Assembly: GCF_005877055.1 (NCBI RefSeq)
Contig: NZ_CP039424.1
Span: forward strand, 2,604,001-2,668,000
From: Citricoccus sp. SGAir0253
GTDB taxonomy: Bacteria > Actinomycetota > Actinomycetes > Actinomycetales > Micrococcaceae
Length of the DNA: 64,000 nucleotides
Direction of reading: 5' to 3'
Under the pieces are notes generated by a model that was not told where the DNA came from, made no database searches, and saw only the letters and a list, made by a program, of their open reading frames with translations. The stretch's first letter is position 1. The number at the start of each line of letters is the position of its first letter. Of this stretch, positions 52,093 to 63,976 are shown piece by piece. Made by a program: the position numbers and the translations under genes.

Positions 52093-52587
52093 ATGGCCAC
52101 TCGAATCGATCCCTTCCGCGAACTCGACCGCCTGGCCGGGCAGCTGCTGACCAGCGGCCGGGGCCTGCGCCAGATGGCGATGGACCTCTACAAGGACGGC
52201 GACACCTACGTCGTGGAGGCCGACCTGCCCGGCGTCGATCCCTCGTCCGTGGACGTGGACGTGGACGGGCAGCTGCTGACCATCCGCGCGGAGCGCAAGC
52301 CCGTGGTCAACGACCGCGAGGGCGTCCAGTGGATCACCCGTGAGCGCGAGTACGGCAGCTACGTCCGCCAACTGAACCTCGGCCAGGACGTGGACCTGGA
52401 CAACATCGCGGCCACCTACGACCACGGCGTCCTGAAGGTGTCCATCCCGATGTCCCCGAAGGCCCACCCGCGCAAGATCAAGGTCGCCACCGGCAACGGC
52501 AGCGAGTCCATCCGGGCGAGGCACTCCGAGGACACCGTCCAGGGCCAGGTCGAGCAGGGCGGCCCGCAGGTCGACCCGAACGGCTGA
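52093..52587 (+). CDS. hsp20: Small heat-shock protein (Hsp20 / alpha-crystallin)
   Basis: This protein of about 164 residues has a short N-terminal region ([12 protein letters not shown]), an alpha-crystallin domain ([20 protein letters not shown] to [12 protein letters not shown]) and a C-terminal tail. It prevents aggregation of unfolding proteins. Two adjacent ATGs (52090 and 52093) are possible; the SD CAGGAGAG is better spaced for the second. Control by HspR is predicted from the HAIR box upstream, as for mycobacterial acr2. Confidence 0.93.
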   Translation: MATRIDPFRELDRLAGQLLTSGRGLRQMAMDLYKDGDTYVVEADLPGVDPSSVDVDVDGQLLTIRAERKPVVNDREGVQWITREREYGSYVRQLNLGQDVDLDNIAATYDHGVLKVSIPMSPKAHPRKIKVATGNGSESIRARHSEDTVQGQVEQGGPQVDPNG

Positions 52588-52603
52588 CCCCTCCCTGCCC
52601 GAG

Positions 52604-52666
52604 CGTCGTCCCGGCGCCGGGACGACGAATGCCCCGTGGGGCCCGGGTCCGGGCCCCACGGGGCAT
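52604..52666 (+). terminator. Tandem terminators after hsp20
   Basis: CGTCGTCCCGGC and its complement form a 12-bp stem (52604-52627). An 18-bp stem beginning ATGCCCCGTGGGGCCCGG follows (52629-52666). They also lie at the 3' side of convergent icd. Confidence 0.8.
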
Positions 52667-52705
52667 CCTCTGGGGTGTCCGGCCCAGCGGCCGGCCGCCC
52701 GTGCG

Positions 52706-52732
52706 CCGGTCCCCGCACGCTGCGGGGACCGG
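52706..52732 (-). terminator. icd terminator
   Basis: A perfect 12-bp stem CCGGTCCCCGCA / TGCGGGGACCGG with 3-nt loop CGC lies 8 nt after the icd stop on the minus strand. Confidence 0.75.
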
Positions 52733-52739
52733 CCGCGCA

Positions 52740-54974
<2,235 letters not shown>

Positions 54975-55043
54975 GAAGCGTGGTCTCCTCCGGGGCGCGC
55001 GGATGGGCGCAGCCCACTGTCGTACTGATGGGTCAATCCGGCC

Positions 55044-56417
55044 CTAATCTACCGGACCGGCCCCCGGCGACCGTCCCGGTGACCCCGTCCCGGCGGGGCC
55101 CGCCCCCGTCCCGTCCCAGCGCGCCAGCTCGCCCGCCATGGCGCGGACCACGGCATCGACGGGGACGTGGTCCGCGTCGGCGTGGACGCTGCAGGACAGC
55201 CGGCCGGCATAGGACAGCGCCCCCACCGCGACCCGCACGTTGCCGGACAGCGCCGGCACGGGCCACAACCGGGTCACGGGGGCACCGGCCAGCCGCAGCG
55301 CCCGGGACGGGCCGGGGACGTTGGTCACGAAGCCGGCCACCAGGCGCTGGCGCCGGGCCAGGCGGTCCATGACGCGGGCTCCCAGCGGCCCGCGCATGAA
55401 TTCCAGGGTCCCCTGCTCCCGGGCCGCCGCCTTCGCCACCCGGGTCTGCGCGGCGACCAGGCCCAGCCGCCGCGCCGGCTCCATCCGCCCCAGCGGCAGC
55501 CGGACGAGCATGACCCCCACCTGGTTGCGCGCGGGTCCGTGGCGGTGCAGCGCCACGGGAACGGACACCGGCAACCGGTCCGGGATCCGCTCCCCGGCCT
55601 CGGCCAGCGCCGCGCGGAGCCCGACCGCGACGGCGGACAGCAGGACGTCGTTCACGGTCGCGCCGGCCGCGCGGGCGGCGGCCAGGAGTCCGGCGAGGTC
55701 GGCCTCGAGGAACGCGACGGCCGGCCGGGGGCCCCGCGCCCCGAGGAGCAGGGTGGGGCCCACCCCGCGGGCGGCCAGGGTCCGTCCCGTGCGGACGAGG
55801 CCGCGCAGGCACCTCGCGAGGGCCCGTCCCGGGCGGCGACGCGGCGCTGCCCCGGCCACCGGGCCCGGCCCCGGACCGCCGCGCCCCATGGTGCGCTCCA
55901 CCGGAGAACCGGCCGCCGGCGGCGCGTCCGCCGGGGGCTGCGGGGGGTCGAACAATCGGTGCGCGATCGCCACGGCGCCCATCCCGTCGGCCACCGCATG
56001 GTGGATGCGCAGCACGGCCGCCGCGCGCCCCGCCGCCACGCCGGCGACCAGGAGGACCTCCCACGGGGGCCGGTCCCGCACGAGGGGCGTGGCCATGAGG
56101 TCCCCGCACAGCGCCTCCAGGCCCGCCCGTCCGTGGACCGGCGCCAGCAGCCGGACATGGTGCTCGAGGTCGGGGTCGACCGGCCGCCAGTGGTGGTGAC
56201 GCCCGGTGCGCACGAGGGCGCGGCCCAGTTCGGGGATCCCGGCCACCCGCTCCGCGAGGACGGCGCGGACCGCCGCCGGGTCCGGGGTGCCGTCGCCGCG
56301 AACGGCCCCGCCGGGGCCCAGCTCGACGGCCACGAGGAAGACGTTGACCTGTCCGGGGTGGTCGAGGACGAGGTTCGCCTCGTCGGCCGGGGCCAGGCGG
56401 GCGTCGGTGGCGCGCAT
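55044..56417 (-). CDS. Wax ester synthase / diacylglycerol acyltransferase (WS/DGAT)
   Basis: This 457-residue acyltransferase has the catalytic HHxxxDG motif in LRIHHAVADGMGAVAIAH near residue 130, NDVLLSAVAVGLRAAL in the C-terminal half, and TNVPGP, all typical of the bacterial WS/DGAT family. It makes wax esters or triacylglycerols from acyl-CoA at the membrane. The start is ATG 56417 (reading MRATDARLAP), 6 nt after -10 TAGCGT (56424-56429, minus strand); the ATG two codons upstream would lie inside the promoter gap. The Ala/Gly/Arg-rich central insertion (about 165-195) is poorly conserved. Confidence 0.9.
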   Translation of the reverse strand: MRATDARLAPADEANLVLDHPGQVNVFLVAVELGPGGAVRGDGTPDPAAVRAVLAERVAGIPELGRALVRTGRHHHWRPVDPDLEHHVRLLAPVHGRAGLEALCGDLMATPLVRDRPPWEVLLVAGVAAGRAAAVLRIHHAVADGMGAVAIAHRLFDPPQPPADAPPAAGSPVERTMGRGGPGPGPVAGAAPRRRPGRALARCLRGLVRTGRTLAARGVGPTLLLGARGPRPAVAFLEADLAGLLAAARAAGATVNDVLLSAVAVGLRAALAEAGERIPDRLPVSVPVALHRHGPARNQVGVMLVRLPLGRMEPARRLGLVAAQTRVAKAAAREQGTLEFMRGPLGARVMDRLARRQRLVAGFVTNVPGPSRALRLAGAPVTRLWPVPALSGNVRVAVGALSYAGRLSCSVHADADHVPVDAVVRAMAGELARWDGTGAGPAGTGSPGRSPGAGPVD

Positions 56418-56445
56418 GGCCACACGCTAACGGGGCACGCCCGCC

Positions 56446-56472
56446 GCGTCGCCGTCCGGCGGACGGCGACGC
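56446..56472 (-). terminator. purH terminator
   Basis: A perfect 12-bp stem GCGTCGCCGTCC / GGACGGCGACGC with loop GGC lies 46 nt after the purH stop on the minus strand, just before the WS/DGAT promoter. Confidence 0.75.
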
Positions 56473-56517
56473 GGGACCGGCGGCCGGGCCGGCAACGGCC
56501 CCACCGCGGGGGAGGGC

Positions 56518-58296
56518 TCAGCCGTGGAAGAAGTGCCGCGCCCCCGTGAGGTACATCGTGATCCCGGCGGCCTCGGCCGCGGCCACGACCTCCTCGTCGC
56601 GGATCGAGCCGCCCGGCTGCACGACCGCGCGGACGCCGGCGTCGATGAGGATCTGCAGGCCGTCCGCGAACGGGAAGAACGCGTCCGAGGCGGCCACGGC
56701 CCCGCGGGCGCGCTCCGGCGCCCCGGTGCCGGAGACGTTCTCCGCCCCGCCCGCCGTCGTGATCTCCGCCCCGCCGGCGCCGACCTCCTGCGCCCCGGTG
56801 GAGGCGGCGCCGAGGGTGTTGGCGCGCTCGACCGCCAGGCGGCACGAGTCCAGGCGGTTGACCTGGCCCATCCCGACGCCCACGGTCGCCCCGCCGGAGG
56901 CCAGCAGGACGGCGTTGGACTTGGCGGCGCGCACGGCCCGCCACGCGAAGGCGAGGTCGGCCAGGGTGGCCTCGTCCGCGGCCGGGCCGGCGGCGAGGGT
57001 CCACGTGGCCGGGTCGTCGCCGGCGGCGTCGAGGGCGTCCCGGGACTGCAGCAGCATGCCGCCGGAGACCTGCTTGTACTCCACGGCGTCGCGCGCGTAG
57101 CCCTCCGGCAGGCGCAGCAGGCGCAGGTTCTTCTTCGCGGACAGGATCTCCACGGCCTCGGCGGAGAACGAGGGGGCGATGACCACCTCGGTGAAGATGT
57201 CCTTGACGGTGGCGGCCATGCCGGCGCTCACCTCGCGGTTGGCGGCGATGACCCCGCCGAACGCGGAGACCGGGTCGCACGCGTGGGCCTTGCGGTGCGC
57301 CTCGGCGATCGGGTCGTTCCCCTCGCCGACCGGGCCCGGGGCCTCGGCGGCCACGGCCACGCCGCACGGGTTGGCGTGCTTGACGATCGCCACGGCCGGC
57401 TGGTCGAAGTCGTAGGCGGCACGCAGGGCGGCGTCCGCGTCCGCGTAGTTGTTGTAGCTCATCGGCTTGCCGTGCAGCAGCTCGGCCTGGGCGATGCCGG
57501 GGGCCGCGCCGTCCTCGACGTAGAGGGCGGCCTTCTGGTGCGGGTTCTCGCCGTAGCGCAGGGTCTCGGCCCGCTGCAGGGTCACCCCGGCGTAGGGCGG
57601 GAAGACCGGGGCGCCGGGCGTCACGGCGGGGCTCCCGGCGGCCTGCTCGGCGGCGGCGACGGCGTCACCGGCGGAGGCCGGCTGGTCCTCGCCCTCGAAC
57701 TGGGCGGCCGTCCAGGAGGCGACCGCGTTGTCGTAGGCGGCGGTGTGGGCGAAGGCCAGGGCCGCGAGCCGGCGCCGCGTCCGGAGGTCGAAGCCGCCCG
57801 ACTGCGCGGCGGAGACGACCTCCCCGTACTTCGCCGGGTCCACGACGACGGCGACGGAGGGGTGGTTCTTGGCGGCGGCGCGGACCATGGACGGGCCGCC
57901 GATGTCGATCTGCTCGACGACCTCGTCCTGCCCGGCCCCGGAGCGCACGGTCTCCACGAACGGGTACAGGTTCACGACCACCAGGTCGAAGGGCTGGACC
58001 TCGAGCTGCTCGAGCTGGGCCACGTGGTCCTCGCGGCGGCGGTCGGCGAGGATGCCGGCGTGGACCATGGGATGCAGGGTCTTCACGCGCCCGTCGAGGC
58101 ACTCCTGGAAGCCGGTCACCTCGGACACCTCGGTCACCGGGACGCCGGCGGCGGCGATGCGCTGGGCCGTGGACCCCGTGGAGACGATCTGCACGCCGGC
58201 GGAGTGCAGCCCGGTGGCCAGCTCCTCCAGCCCGGTCTTGTCGTAGACGGAGATGAGGGCCCGCTTGAGCGGGACCCGGTCGAGCTGGATGGTCAC
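56518..58296 (-). CDS. purH: Bifunctional AICAR transformylase / IMP cyclohydrolase
   Basis: This 592-residue enzyme catalyses the last two steps of IMP synthesis: formylation of ZMP (AICAR) with 10-formyl-THF, then ring closure. The N-terminal cyclohydrolase domain has [33 protein letters not shown] and NLYPF. The C-terminal transformylase domain has [41 protein letters not shown] and [11 protein letters not shown]. About 30-40 extra Ala/Gly-rich residues interrupt the region just before SDAFFPF, and a second Ala-rich insertion lies before [10 protein letters not shown]. The GTG start 58296 has SD CAGGAG 7 nt upstream; the -10 TACACT (58374-58379) gives a leader of about 70 nt. Confidence 0.95.
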   Translation of the reverse strand: MTIQLDRVPLKRALISVYDKTGLEELATGLHSAGVQIVSTGSTAQRIAAAGVPVTEVSEVTGFQECLDGRVKTLHPMVHAGILADRRREDHVAQLEQLEVQPFDLVVVNLYPFVETVRSGAGQDEVVEQIDIGGPSMVRAAAKNHPSVAVVVDPAKYGEVVSAAQSGGFDLRTRRRLAALAFAHTAAYDNAVASWTAAQFEGEDQPASAGDAVAAAEQAAGSPAVTPGAPVFPPYAGVTLQRAETLRYGENPHQKAALYVEDGAAPGIAQAELLHGKPMSYNNYADADAALRAAYDFDQPAVAIVKHANPCGVAVAAEAPGPVGEGNDPIAEAHRKAHACDPVSAFGGVIAANREVSAGMAATVKDIFTEVVIAPSFSAEAVEILSAKKNLRLLRLPEGYARDAVEYKQVSGGMLLQSRDALDAAGDDPATWTLAAGPAADEATLADLAFAWRAVRAAKSNAVLLASGGATVGVGMGQVNRLDSCRLAVERANTLGAASTGAQEVGAGGAEITTAGGAENVSGTGAPERARGAVAASDAFFPFADGLQILIDAGVRAVVQPGGSIRDEEVVAAAEAAGITMYLTGARHFFHG

Positions 58297-58397
58297 TGGC
58301 GTGCTCCTGGGGGCGTCGGGCCGGCGTGCCGGGGGTGTGCGGGACGGCGCCGGCCGGGCCGGACGCCGCATCCAGTGTAGGGCGGGACGTGCGGGGA

Positions 58398-58434
58398 CCG
58401 GCCGGGATGACGGCCGCGGCGCTCCCCCGGCCGG
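58398..58434 (-). terminator. Weak hairpin after the CYTH-CHAD gene
   Basis: Arms CCGGCCGGG and CCCGGCCGG (9 bp, 19-nt loop) follow the stop at 58437 on the minus strand, upstream of the purH promoter. Confidence 0.4.
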
Positions 58435-58436
58435 GG

Positions 58437-60167
58437 TCAGTCCCCGGGCGCCTGCGAGAGCCGCTCCACGAGCTTCCGGGCCTTCTTCTCGGCACGCCGC
58501 TGCGGCCCGAGCTCGGCGGCGTACAGCACCCCGTAGCCGAAGGTGTCCTCCCCCGCCCGCTTCGCCCGCTTCCGGGTGGCCAGCACGTGCTCCTGGAACA
58601 TGAGGGAGTCCCGGTGCGTCCCGAGGGCCTCCTGGAGCTTGCGCGCGGTCCTCATCCGCGACCCGAGGTGGGCGCCGAGGTCCAGCCCGGTCGCGTCCTG
58701 CACCGCCGTGACGGCGTAGCGCAGGCGCTTGGCCTCCTTGCGCACCTCGTGCAGCAGCTCGATCCGCTGTGCGGGGTCCTCCTCGGCCGCCGCGCGGGCG
58801 GCGAGCGCCAGCACGGCGTCCACCTGCTCGGCGGCCAGCGGCTCCAGGGTGCCCGCGGCGTCGGCGGCGCGCGCCGCGTCCAGGCCCGGGCGCAGCGGGA
58901 CCTCGCGGGCGAAGGCGTCCAGGCGGTCCAGCACGCCGAAGTACCAGGGGGTGCGCAGGCGCTTCAGCAGCCGGGCGTGTGCGGCGGCGTACTCCTCGGC
59001 CTTGGCGCGGCGCAGGCGCTTCACGGCCCTGGCCGGCACCAGGGACGCCACCGGCCCCGACGCCCCGCCGGGCAGTGCCGCCATCCGCTCGTCGACCTGG
59101 TCCCGGACCACCTCGGCGTCCCGCGCCACGGACAGCAGCCGGCCCAGGTCCCGCAGGTCCCGGTCCACCGCCGCCGTGGCCTCGGGATCGAGCAGCGGGG
59201 CGTACGCCTGCAGGGTCGAGCGCAGGGTGCGGCAGACCACGCGGAACTGGTGGACGGCGTCCTCCACGTCCCGGCGCACGAGCGGGTCCCAGCCCTTGAG
59301 CACCCGCAACTGCGTGCGCACCGTCCCGGTGAGCACGGCCTGCAGCCCGGGGGCGGTCCCGTCCGGTGCGTCCGCGCCGTGCGGGTCCAGCGGGTCGGCC
59401 ACCCGGCCGACCACCTTCTCCACCTTGGACCCGGACGGCGAGGGCCGGGCGCCGGCCTCCCGCAGGACGGTCCCGACGGCGTCCAGGAACGTCGTGGCCC
59501 CCGGGGCCGCCTCGGCCGCGGGGCGGGCGGCGGTCCCGGCGTCCGTCCCCGCGCCGGGGGCGCCCTCCCGGGCGGCCTCGTCGGCGGGGGCGGCGACCTC
59601 GCGGGGCTGCAGGGCGGAGTCCAGCAGGGCGGCGTCCACCACCTCGACCTCCCACTCGCGCCAGTGCTGCACCCGGGACTCGGCGCGGAACCCGACCGCC
59701 ATGGCGGCCACCTGGTCGTCGCAGACCTCCGCGAGCCGCCGGCCGCGGCCGTCCACGAGGTCCACCACCGAGCGCAGGGTGTTGAGCCGGGCGATCGGCA
59801 CGAGCACCCGGCCGCGCACGTGCACGCGGACGAGGTCCAGGATGTGCTCGGGGACCTCCACCGACTCCGGCGTGGACAGGTCCGCACCGCGGTCGTCCGG
59901 GCCCAGCGGCGAGTGCAGCTCCAGCCGGTGCTCGCCGGACTTCACCTTGACGTGCCAGCCGGCGTCCGGCCCGCCCGTGCGGCGGCGCAGCGTCACGCGG
60001 TTGGCCGCCAGGGCCCGGTCCGCCGTGTCGAAGTAGACGGCCTCCAGGGCCACCGGCGGACGGTACCGGACCTGGGCCACGCCGGCCACGCCATTGAGCC
60101 GGGGCAGGGAGACCTGCCCGTCGACGTCGTACTTCCGCTCGATCTCCACGTGGACGCCATTGCTCAT
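58437..60167 (-). CDS. CYTH-CHAD domain protein (inorganic triphosphate / polyphosphate-binding)
   Basis: In this 576-residue protein the N-terminal CYTH triphosphate tunnel domain has the signature [12 protein letters not shown], then [16 protein letters not shown] and WREWEVEVV. An Ala-rich linker precedes a CHAD helical domain with conserved basic/His positions: [31 protein letters not shown] and [16 protein letters not shown] enzymes hydrolyse tripolyphosphate; CHAD domains bind polyphosphate. The start ATG 60167 follows the -10 GATCAT by 6 nt. It is divergent from an MFS gene across 43 nt. Confidence 0.88.
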   Translation of the reverse strand: MSNGVHVEIERKYDVDGQVSLPRLNGVAGVAQVRYRPPVALEAVYFDTADRALAANRVTLRRRTGGPDAGWHVKVKSGEHRLELHSPLGPDDRGADLSTPESVEVPEHILDLVRVHVRGRVLVPIARLNTLRSVVDLVDGRGRRLAEVCDDQVAAMAVGFRAESRVQHWREWEVEVVDAALLDSALQPREVAAPADEAAREGAPGAGTDAGTAARPAAEAAPGATTFLDAVGTVLREAGARPSPSGSKVEKVVGRVADPLDPHGADAPDGTAPGLQAVLTGTVRTQLRVLKGWDPLVRRDVEDAVHQFRVVCRTLRSTLQAYAPLLDPEATAAVDRDLRDLGRLLSVARDAEVVRDQVDERMAALPGGASGPVASLVPARAVKRLRRAKAEEYAAAHARLLKRLRTPWYFGVLDRLDAFAREVPLRPGLDAARAADAAGTLEPLAAEQVDAVLALAARAAAEEDPAQRIELLHEVRKEAKRLRYAVTAVQDATGLDLGAHLGSRMRTARKLQEALGTHRDSLMFQEHVLATRKRAKRAGEDTFGYGVLYAAELGPQRRAEKKARKLVERLSQAPGD

Positions 60168-60210
60168 GGGACCATGATCCCAGACACGGCGTCCCGGCCA
60201 GGAAGAGACG

Positions 60211-61602
60211 ATGAGCCCCAGCAGCATCCCCGGCACCAGCCCGGCCCCCACCCTGCCCACGGGCGAGGAGATCGTCCAGGACCTGCCCTGGCGGTGGAAC
60301 ACCCAGGGCCGGGTGTTCCTGGTCGGCGGGCTCGGGTTCATGTTCGACGCGTGGGACGTCTCCCTCAACGGCGTGCTCATCCCGCTGCTGCGTGAGGAGT
60401 GGGGCCTCTCCGCGGGCCAGGCGGCGTGGATCGGCACCGCGAACCTCATCGGCATGGCGCTCGGCGCGTTCGTCTGGGGCACCGTCGCGGACCGGATCGG
60501 CCGCAAGCGGGCGTTCGCCGCGACCCTGCTCGTCTTCTCCCTGTTCACCCTGGCCGGCGCGCTGACCGGGGACATCGGCTGGTTCGTGCTGTTCCGGTTC
60601 CTCGCCGGCTTCGGCCTGGGCGGCTGCATCCCGGTGGACTACGCGCTCGTGGGCGAGTTCACCCCCCGCCGGCACCGCGGCACCGTGCTGACCGCGATGG
60701 ACGGCTGGTGGCCCATCGGGGCGGCGGCCTGCGGCTTCCTGTCCGCGTGGCTGGTGGCCACGTGGGGCGACTGGCGCCTGCCCCTGCTGGCCATGGTGCT
60801 GCCGGCCCTGCTGGTGTTCCTCGTCCGCCTCCTGGTGCCGGAGTCCCCCCTGTTCCTCATCCAGCAGGGCCGCGAGGCCGAGGCGCGGGCGGTGATCGAC
60901 GAGATGGTCCGGCGCACCGGGGAGCCGGTGCGCGACTACGTGCTGCCGCCCGTCCCGGCCCCGCGGCCGCTGACCGTCGCCGCGCTCGGGGAGCAGCTCA
61001 CGGCGCTGTGGCGGTACTCGTGGCGGGTCACCGTGGTGGCGTGGGGCCTGTTCTTCACGATCATGCTCGTCTACTACATCGCCCTGCAGTGGCTGCCGAC
61101 CTTCCTCATCGACGCGGGCTACGAGCAATCCCGGGCCTTCATCATGACCGGGGCCATGGCGGCGGTCGGCCTGCTCGGGGTGGTCGTGGCCGCCTGGCTG
61201 GTGGAGCGCACCGGCCGCAAGTGGCTGCTGGGGCTGACCGCCGCCGTCGCCTCCTTCCTGCTGGCCGTCCTCGCCGCGCTGCTCGGCGTGCCGCCGGCCG
61301 TGCTGCCGCTCGTGCTGGCCTTCGGCTTCGTGGTCCAGGTGGCCATCCCGGTGCTCTACGCCTACGTCTCCGAGCTCTACCCCACCGAGCTGCGCGGCTC
61401 GGGCTTCGGCTGGGCCTCCGCGGTGTCCCGGATCGCCGCCGGGGTGGGACCGCTGCTGTTCGTCGCCTGGCTCGTGCCGGCGCTGGGCCTGGTCTGGTCG
61501 TTCGTGGTGACGGGCGTGCTCGTGGTGGGCGCCGTGGCGGTGATGGCGGCCATGGCCCCGGAGACGAAGGGGCGCGAGCTGGAGGTCACGGAGGCCTCCT
61601 GA
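60211..61602 (+). CDS. MFS transporter (sugar porter / SV2-like)
   Basis: This 463-residue protein has 12 membrane helices: [20 protein letters not shown] in helix 1, motif [55 protein letters not shown] (PESPR-like motif), and the C-terminal PETKGRELE characteristic of sugar porter/SV2-type MFS. Substrate unknown (sugars, aromatic acids or niacin in relatives). It has the SD AGGAAG before ATG 60211, unlike its divergent neighbour, which is leaderless. Confidence 0.85.
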   Translation: MSPSSIPGTSPAPTLPTGEEIVQDLPWRWNTQGRVFLVGGLGFMFDAWDVSLNGVLIPLLREEWGLSAGQAAWIGTANLIGMALGAFVWGTVADRIGRKRAFAATLLVFSLFTLAGALTGDIGWFVLFRFLAGFGLGGCIPVDYALVGEFTPRRHRGTVLTAMDGWWPIGAAACGFLSAWLVATWGDWRLPLLAMVLPALLVFLVRLLVPESPLFLIQQGREAEARAVIDEMVRRTGEPVRDYVLPPVPAPRPLTVAALGEQLTALWRYSWRVTVVAWGLFFTIMLVYYIALQWLPTFLIDAGYEQSRAFIMTGAMAAVGLLGVVVAAWLVERTGRKWLLGLTAAVASFLLAVLAALLGVPPAVLPLVLAFGFVVQVAIPVLYAYVSELYPTELRGSGFGWASAVSRIAAGVGPLLFVAWLVPALGLVWSFVVTGVLVVGAVAVMAAMAPETKGRELEVTEAS

Positions 61603-61651
61603 CCTCGCGACGCTCTCGCCCCGCGGGGACCGGGACGTCCCCATGCCGGTG

Positions 61652-61661
61652 CCCCCCCCCC
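61652..61661 (+). repeat. Homopolymer tract C10
   Basis: A run of ten C residues lies in the 283-nt gap between the MFS and phosphoesterase genes. It is the longest homopolymer I saw and may vary in length or reflect sequencing uncertainty. Confidence 0.8.
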
Positions 61662-61701
61662 GCTTCGAGGGCAATACCCACCGGTGGTTAGTGCCCGCAA
61701 A

Positions 61702-61748
61702 GCGGGGTGCGGGGTGCGGGGCGACGGGGAGAGGTTGAGTGGTCAACC
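61702..61748 (+). promoter_or_regulatory. Repeats upstream of the secreted phosphoesterase
   Basis: Three tandem heptamers (GCGGGGT, GCGGGGT, GCGGGGC; 61702-61722) are followed by the inverted repeat GGTTGA-N4-TCAACC (61733-61748), about 140 nt before the ATG. These could be operator sites. The half GGTCAACC is faintly like a Streptomyces PHO-box direct repeat unit, but there is no second copy. Confidence 0.35.
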
Positions 61749-61885
61749 ATCCGTGGGCGTGGCGTCGCCCGGGGAACCCCCGGCGGACACCTGGGCGTGG
61801 CCTCGGGGAAACCCGGATCCCGGAGGGTGGGACGGTCCGGCCGAGCCGCGGCCGGGCTCCATCACACCACCCAGGAGGGGTCCTG

Positions 61886-63748
61886 ATGAACCACCAGCAG
61901 AGGAAGCGGGCCCGGCTGACCGCCGGCACCCTCGCCATCGTCGCCGCCGCCACCCTCGGCGCGAGCGCCGCGACGGCCGCGCCGTCGTCGTCCACCGGGG
62001 CAGGGCAGGTCCCCGCCCAGCCGGCCGCCCAGCGCGCCGCCCAGCAGGACGGGGCCACCTGGCAGGAGACCGCGTACCGCGGCGAGGTCGAGGTCGTCCG
62101 CGACGGCCGCACCGACCGCGAGACCATCTCCGGCGCCGTCTTCGACGACAAGGACCGCGACTCGACCCAGGACGCCGGCGAGCCGGGCGTGCCCGGGGTG
62201 AAGGTCTCCAACGGCCGCGAGGTCGTCACCACGGACGGCCAGGGCCGCTACGAGCTGCCGGTCGAGGACAACATGACCGTGTTCGTCACCCAGCCCCGCG
62301 GCTACCAGGTCCCGGTGGACGAGGACAACGTGGCCCAGTTCTCCTACAACCACCTGCCCCAGGGCTCCCCGGAGCTGAAGTTCGGCGGCATCGACCCGAC
62401 CGGCGCCGTGCCGGCCGCGCTGAACTTCCCGCTGGCCCAGAGCGGGCTGACCCAGGACCCCGAGCAGTCCTGCGTCATCGGCGGTGACGTCCAGACCTAC
62501 ACCGAGCAGCAGGTGGAGTTCGCCCGCGCCGGCGTGTTCTCCGACCTCGCCGCGCGGACGGACTACGCCGGCTGCGGCGCCCTGTTCATCGGCGACGTGG
62601 TGGGCGACGACCTCTCCCTGTACCCGAAGACCCGCGAGCTGGCCTCCATGCTCAACGGCCCCGCCCGCTTCCTGCCGGGCAACCACGACATGGACTTCGA
62701 CGCCACCGAGCGCGAGCACTCCACGGACACCTTCCGCGCGAACCTGGGCCCGTCCTACTACTCCTACGACTCCGGCAAGGCCCACGTGGTGGCCCTGAGC
62801 ACCGTGGACTTCCCCGTGAAGGAGAACGCCCGCCCGGGTGACTACAACGGCAGCATCGATGCCCGCCAGCTGGAGTGGCTGCGCGAGGACATCGCCAACA
62901 CCCCGGAGAACAAGGTGATCGTGCTCGCCGGCCACGTGCCGCTGCTGGACTTCGCCGACCAGGCGAGCCAGAAGCACCAGATCGACCAGGTGAAGGAGGT
63001 CTACGAGATCCTCGAGGGCCGTGAGGTCATCGCCCTGGGCGGCCACACCCACTCGCTGGAGAACCTGCGCGCCGGGGACTCCATGGAGGGCTGGCAGGAG
63101 CTGTTCGGCGTCGAGGAGCTGCCGTTCACCCACATCACCGCGGGTGCCATCTCCGGCGACTGGTACAACGGCCGGCTGCTCGAGGGCGGCTACCCCGAGG
63201 CCGTGCAGCGCGACGGCGCCATGCCCGGCGTGCTGACCCTGGACATCAAGAACACCGAGGTCACCGAGCGCTTCACCGTGCGCGGCGACGACGGCTCGGA
63301 CCAGATGTCCCTGTCCGTGAACACCCCCCGGTACCGCGAGTGGTACGAGCAGTACCGGACCGATCGCGGCGAGGCCCCGGCGTTCGAGGACCCGCTGCAG
63401 GTCTCCCGCGCCGACCTGGCGGACACCACGTGGCTGACCACCAACTTCTGGATGGGCTCCACCGGCTCGGCCGTGGAGGTCTCGATCGACGGCGGCGAGG
63501 CCACCACGGCGACCCGCACCCAGCCCCTCGAGGGCGAGGGCGCGCTCGTGGGCGCGGAGTACTCCGACCCGGCCGCGGTCCAGCAGCAGCTGGTCCACGG
63601 CGGCTCGCTCGCGGACCGCTCGATGCACCTGTGGCAGCTCGAGCTGCCGGAGGACCTCGCGGTCGGCGAGCACACCGCCGAGGTGACCGCAACGGACGTG
63701 CACGGCCGCGAGTACACCGAGACCCTCACCTTCGAGGTCACGGAGTGA
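61886..63748 (+). CDS. Secreted calcineurin-like phosphoesterase with N- and C-terminal accessory domains
   Basis: This 620-residue exported protein has a signal peptide (RKRARLTAG then [17 protein letters not shown]; cleavage near residue 32). A SdrD B-like/MetallophosN domain follows ([20 protein letters not shown] to GRYELPV, about 80-130). The metallophosphatase core has GGDVQ (about 200), [12 protein letters not shown] (about 235), PGNHDMD (about 266), AGHVPL and GGHTH (about 385). A C-terminal beta domain runs to the end. The first metal motif is D-x-Q instead of D-x-H. Likely substrates are extracellular phosphoesters or nucleotides. SD AGGAGGGG. Codon use is strongly C/G-ending. Confidence 0.9.
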   Translation: MNHQQRKRARLTAGTLAIVAAATLGASAATAAPSSSTGAGQVPAQPAAQRAAQQDGATWQETAYRGEVEVVRDGRTDRETISGAVFDDKDRDSTQDAGEPGVPGVKVSNGREVVTTDGQGRYELPVEDNMTVFVTQPRGYQVPVDEDNVAQFSYNHLPQGSPELKFGGIDPTGAVPAALNFPLAQSGLTQDPEQSCVIGGDVQTYTEQQVEFARAGVFSDLAARTDYAGCGALFIGDVVGDDLSLYPKTRELASMLNGPARFLPGNHDMDFDATEREHSTDTFRANLGPSYYSYDSGKAHVVALSTVDFPVKENARPGDYNGSIDARQLEWLREDIANTPENKVIVLAGHVPLLDFADQASQKHQIDQVKEVYEILEGREVIALGGHTHSLENLRAGDSMEGWQELFGVEELPFTHITAGAISGDWYNGRLLEGGYPEAVQRDGAMPGVLTLDIKNTEVTERFTVRGDDGSDQMSLSVNTPRYREWYEQYRTDRGEAPAFEDPLQVSRADLADTTWLTTNFWMGSTGSAVEVSIDGGEATTATRTQPLEGEGALVGAEYSDPAAVQQQLVHGGSLADRSMHLWQLELPEDLAVGEHTAEVTATDVHGREYTETLTFEVTE

Positions 63749-63764
63749 TCCGCTGAGCACCTGA

Positions 63765-63858
63765 CGTCGGGTCCCCGGGACCGTCCCGCCCTGTGGGGGC
63801 GGCGCCCGGGGCCCGACGCCGGACGGGCGCGGTGGCAGGTCGGCCTGCCACCGCGCCC
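63765..63858 (+). terminator. Two hairpins after the phosphoesterase
   Basis: The first hairpin has arms starting CGTCGGG and ending CCCGACG (63765-63779 with 63805-63818, one bulge). The second (63825-63858) has a perfect 15-bp stem GGGCGCGGTGGCAGG / CCTGCCACCGCGCCC with a 4-nt loop. Confidence 0.75.
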
Positions 63859-63925
63859 GCGCCGTTCCCCCGCCGTGCCGTCCCCGCACCGCGCGGCAGC
63901 CCTCGGGCGCCGGTGGGCCATCGCG

Positions 63926-63976
63926 TAGTATCGGCGCTCAACGCCCCGGCGGGCCACGCCGGGGCGGTGGAGCGCC
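63926..63976 (+). other. Promoter-like box followed by a folded element, cut by the window edge
   Basis: TAGTAT (63926-63931) is followed by a two-tier stem: an outer 7-bp stem GGCGCTC / GAGCGCC (63933-63939 with 63970-63976) around a 9-bp inner stem CGCCCCGGC / GCCGGGGCG (63942-63950 with 63958-63966). This may be the 5' leader of a gene starting beyond 64000. It does not fold as a tRNA. Confidence 0.4.

Noticed and set aside
56518-62232. Very long open frame (about 1,900 codons) on the minus strand
   Set aside because: Only its 3' part (to 58296) is purH. The rest is antisense to or out of frame with the CYTH-CHAD and MFS genes and is full of Arg/Gly/Pro repeats, as expected for shadow frames in GC-rich DNA.
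63933-63976. Possible tRNA at the right edge
   Set aside because: No anticodon, D or T arm features and no CCA; the stems are too GC-rich and do not form a cloverleaf.
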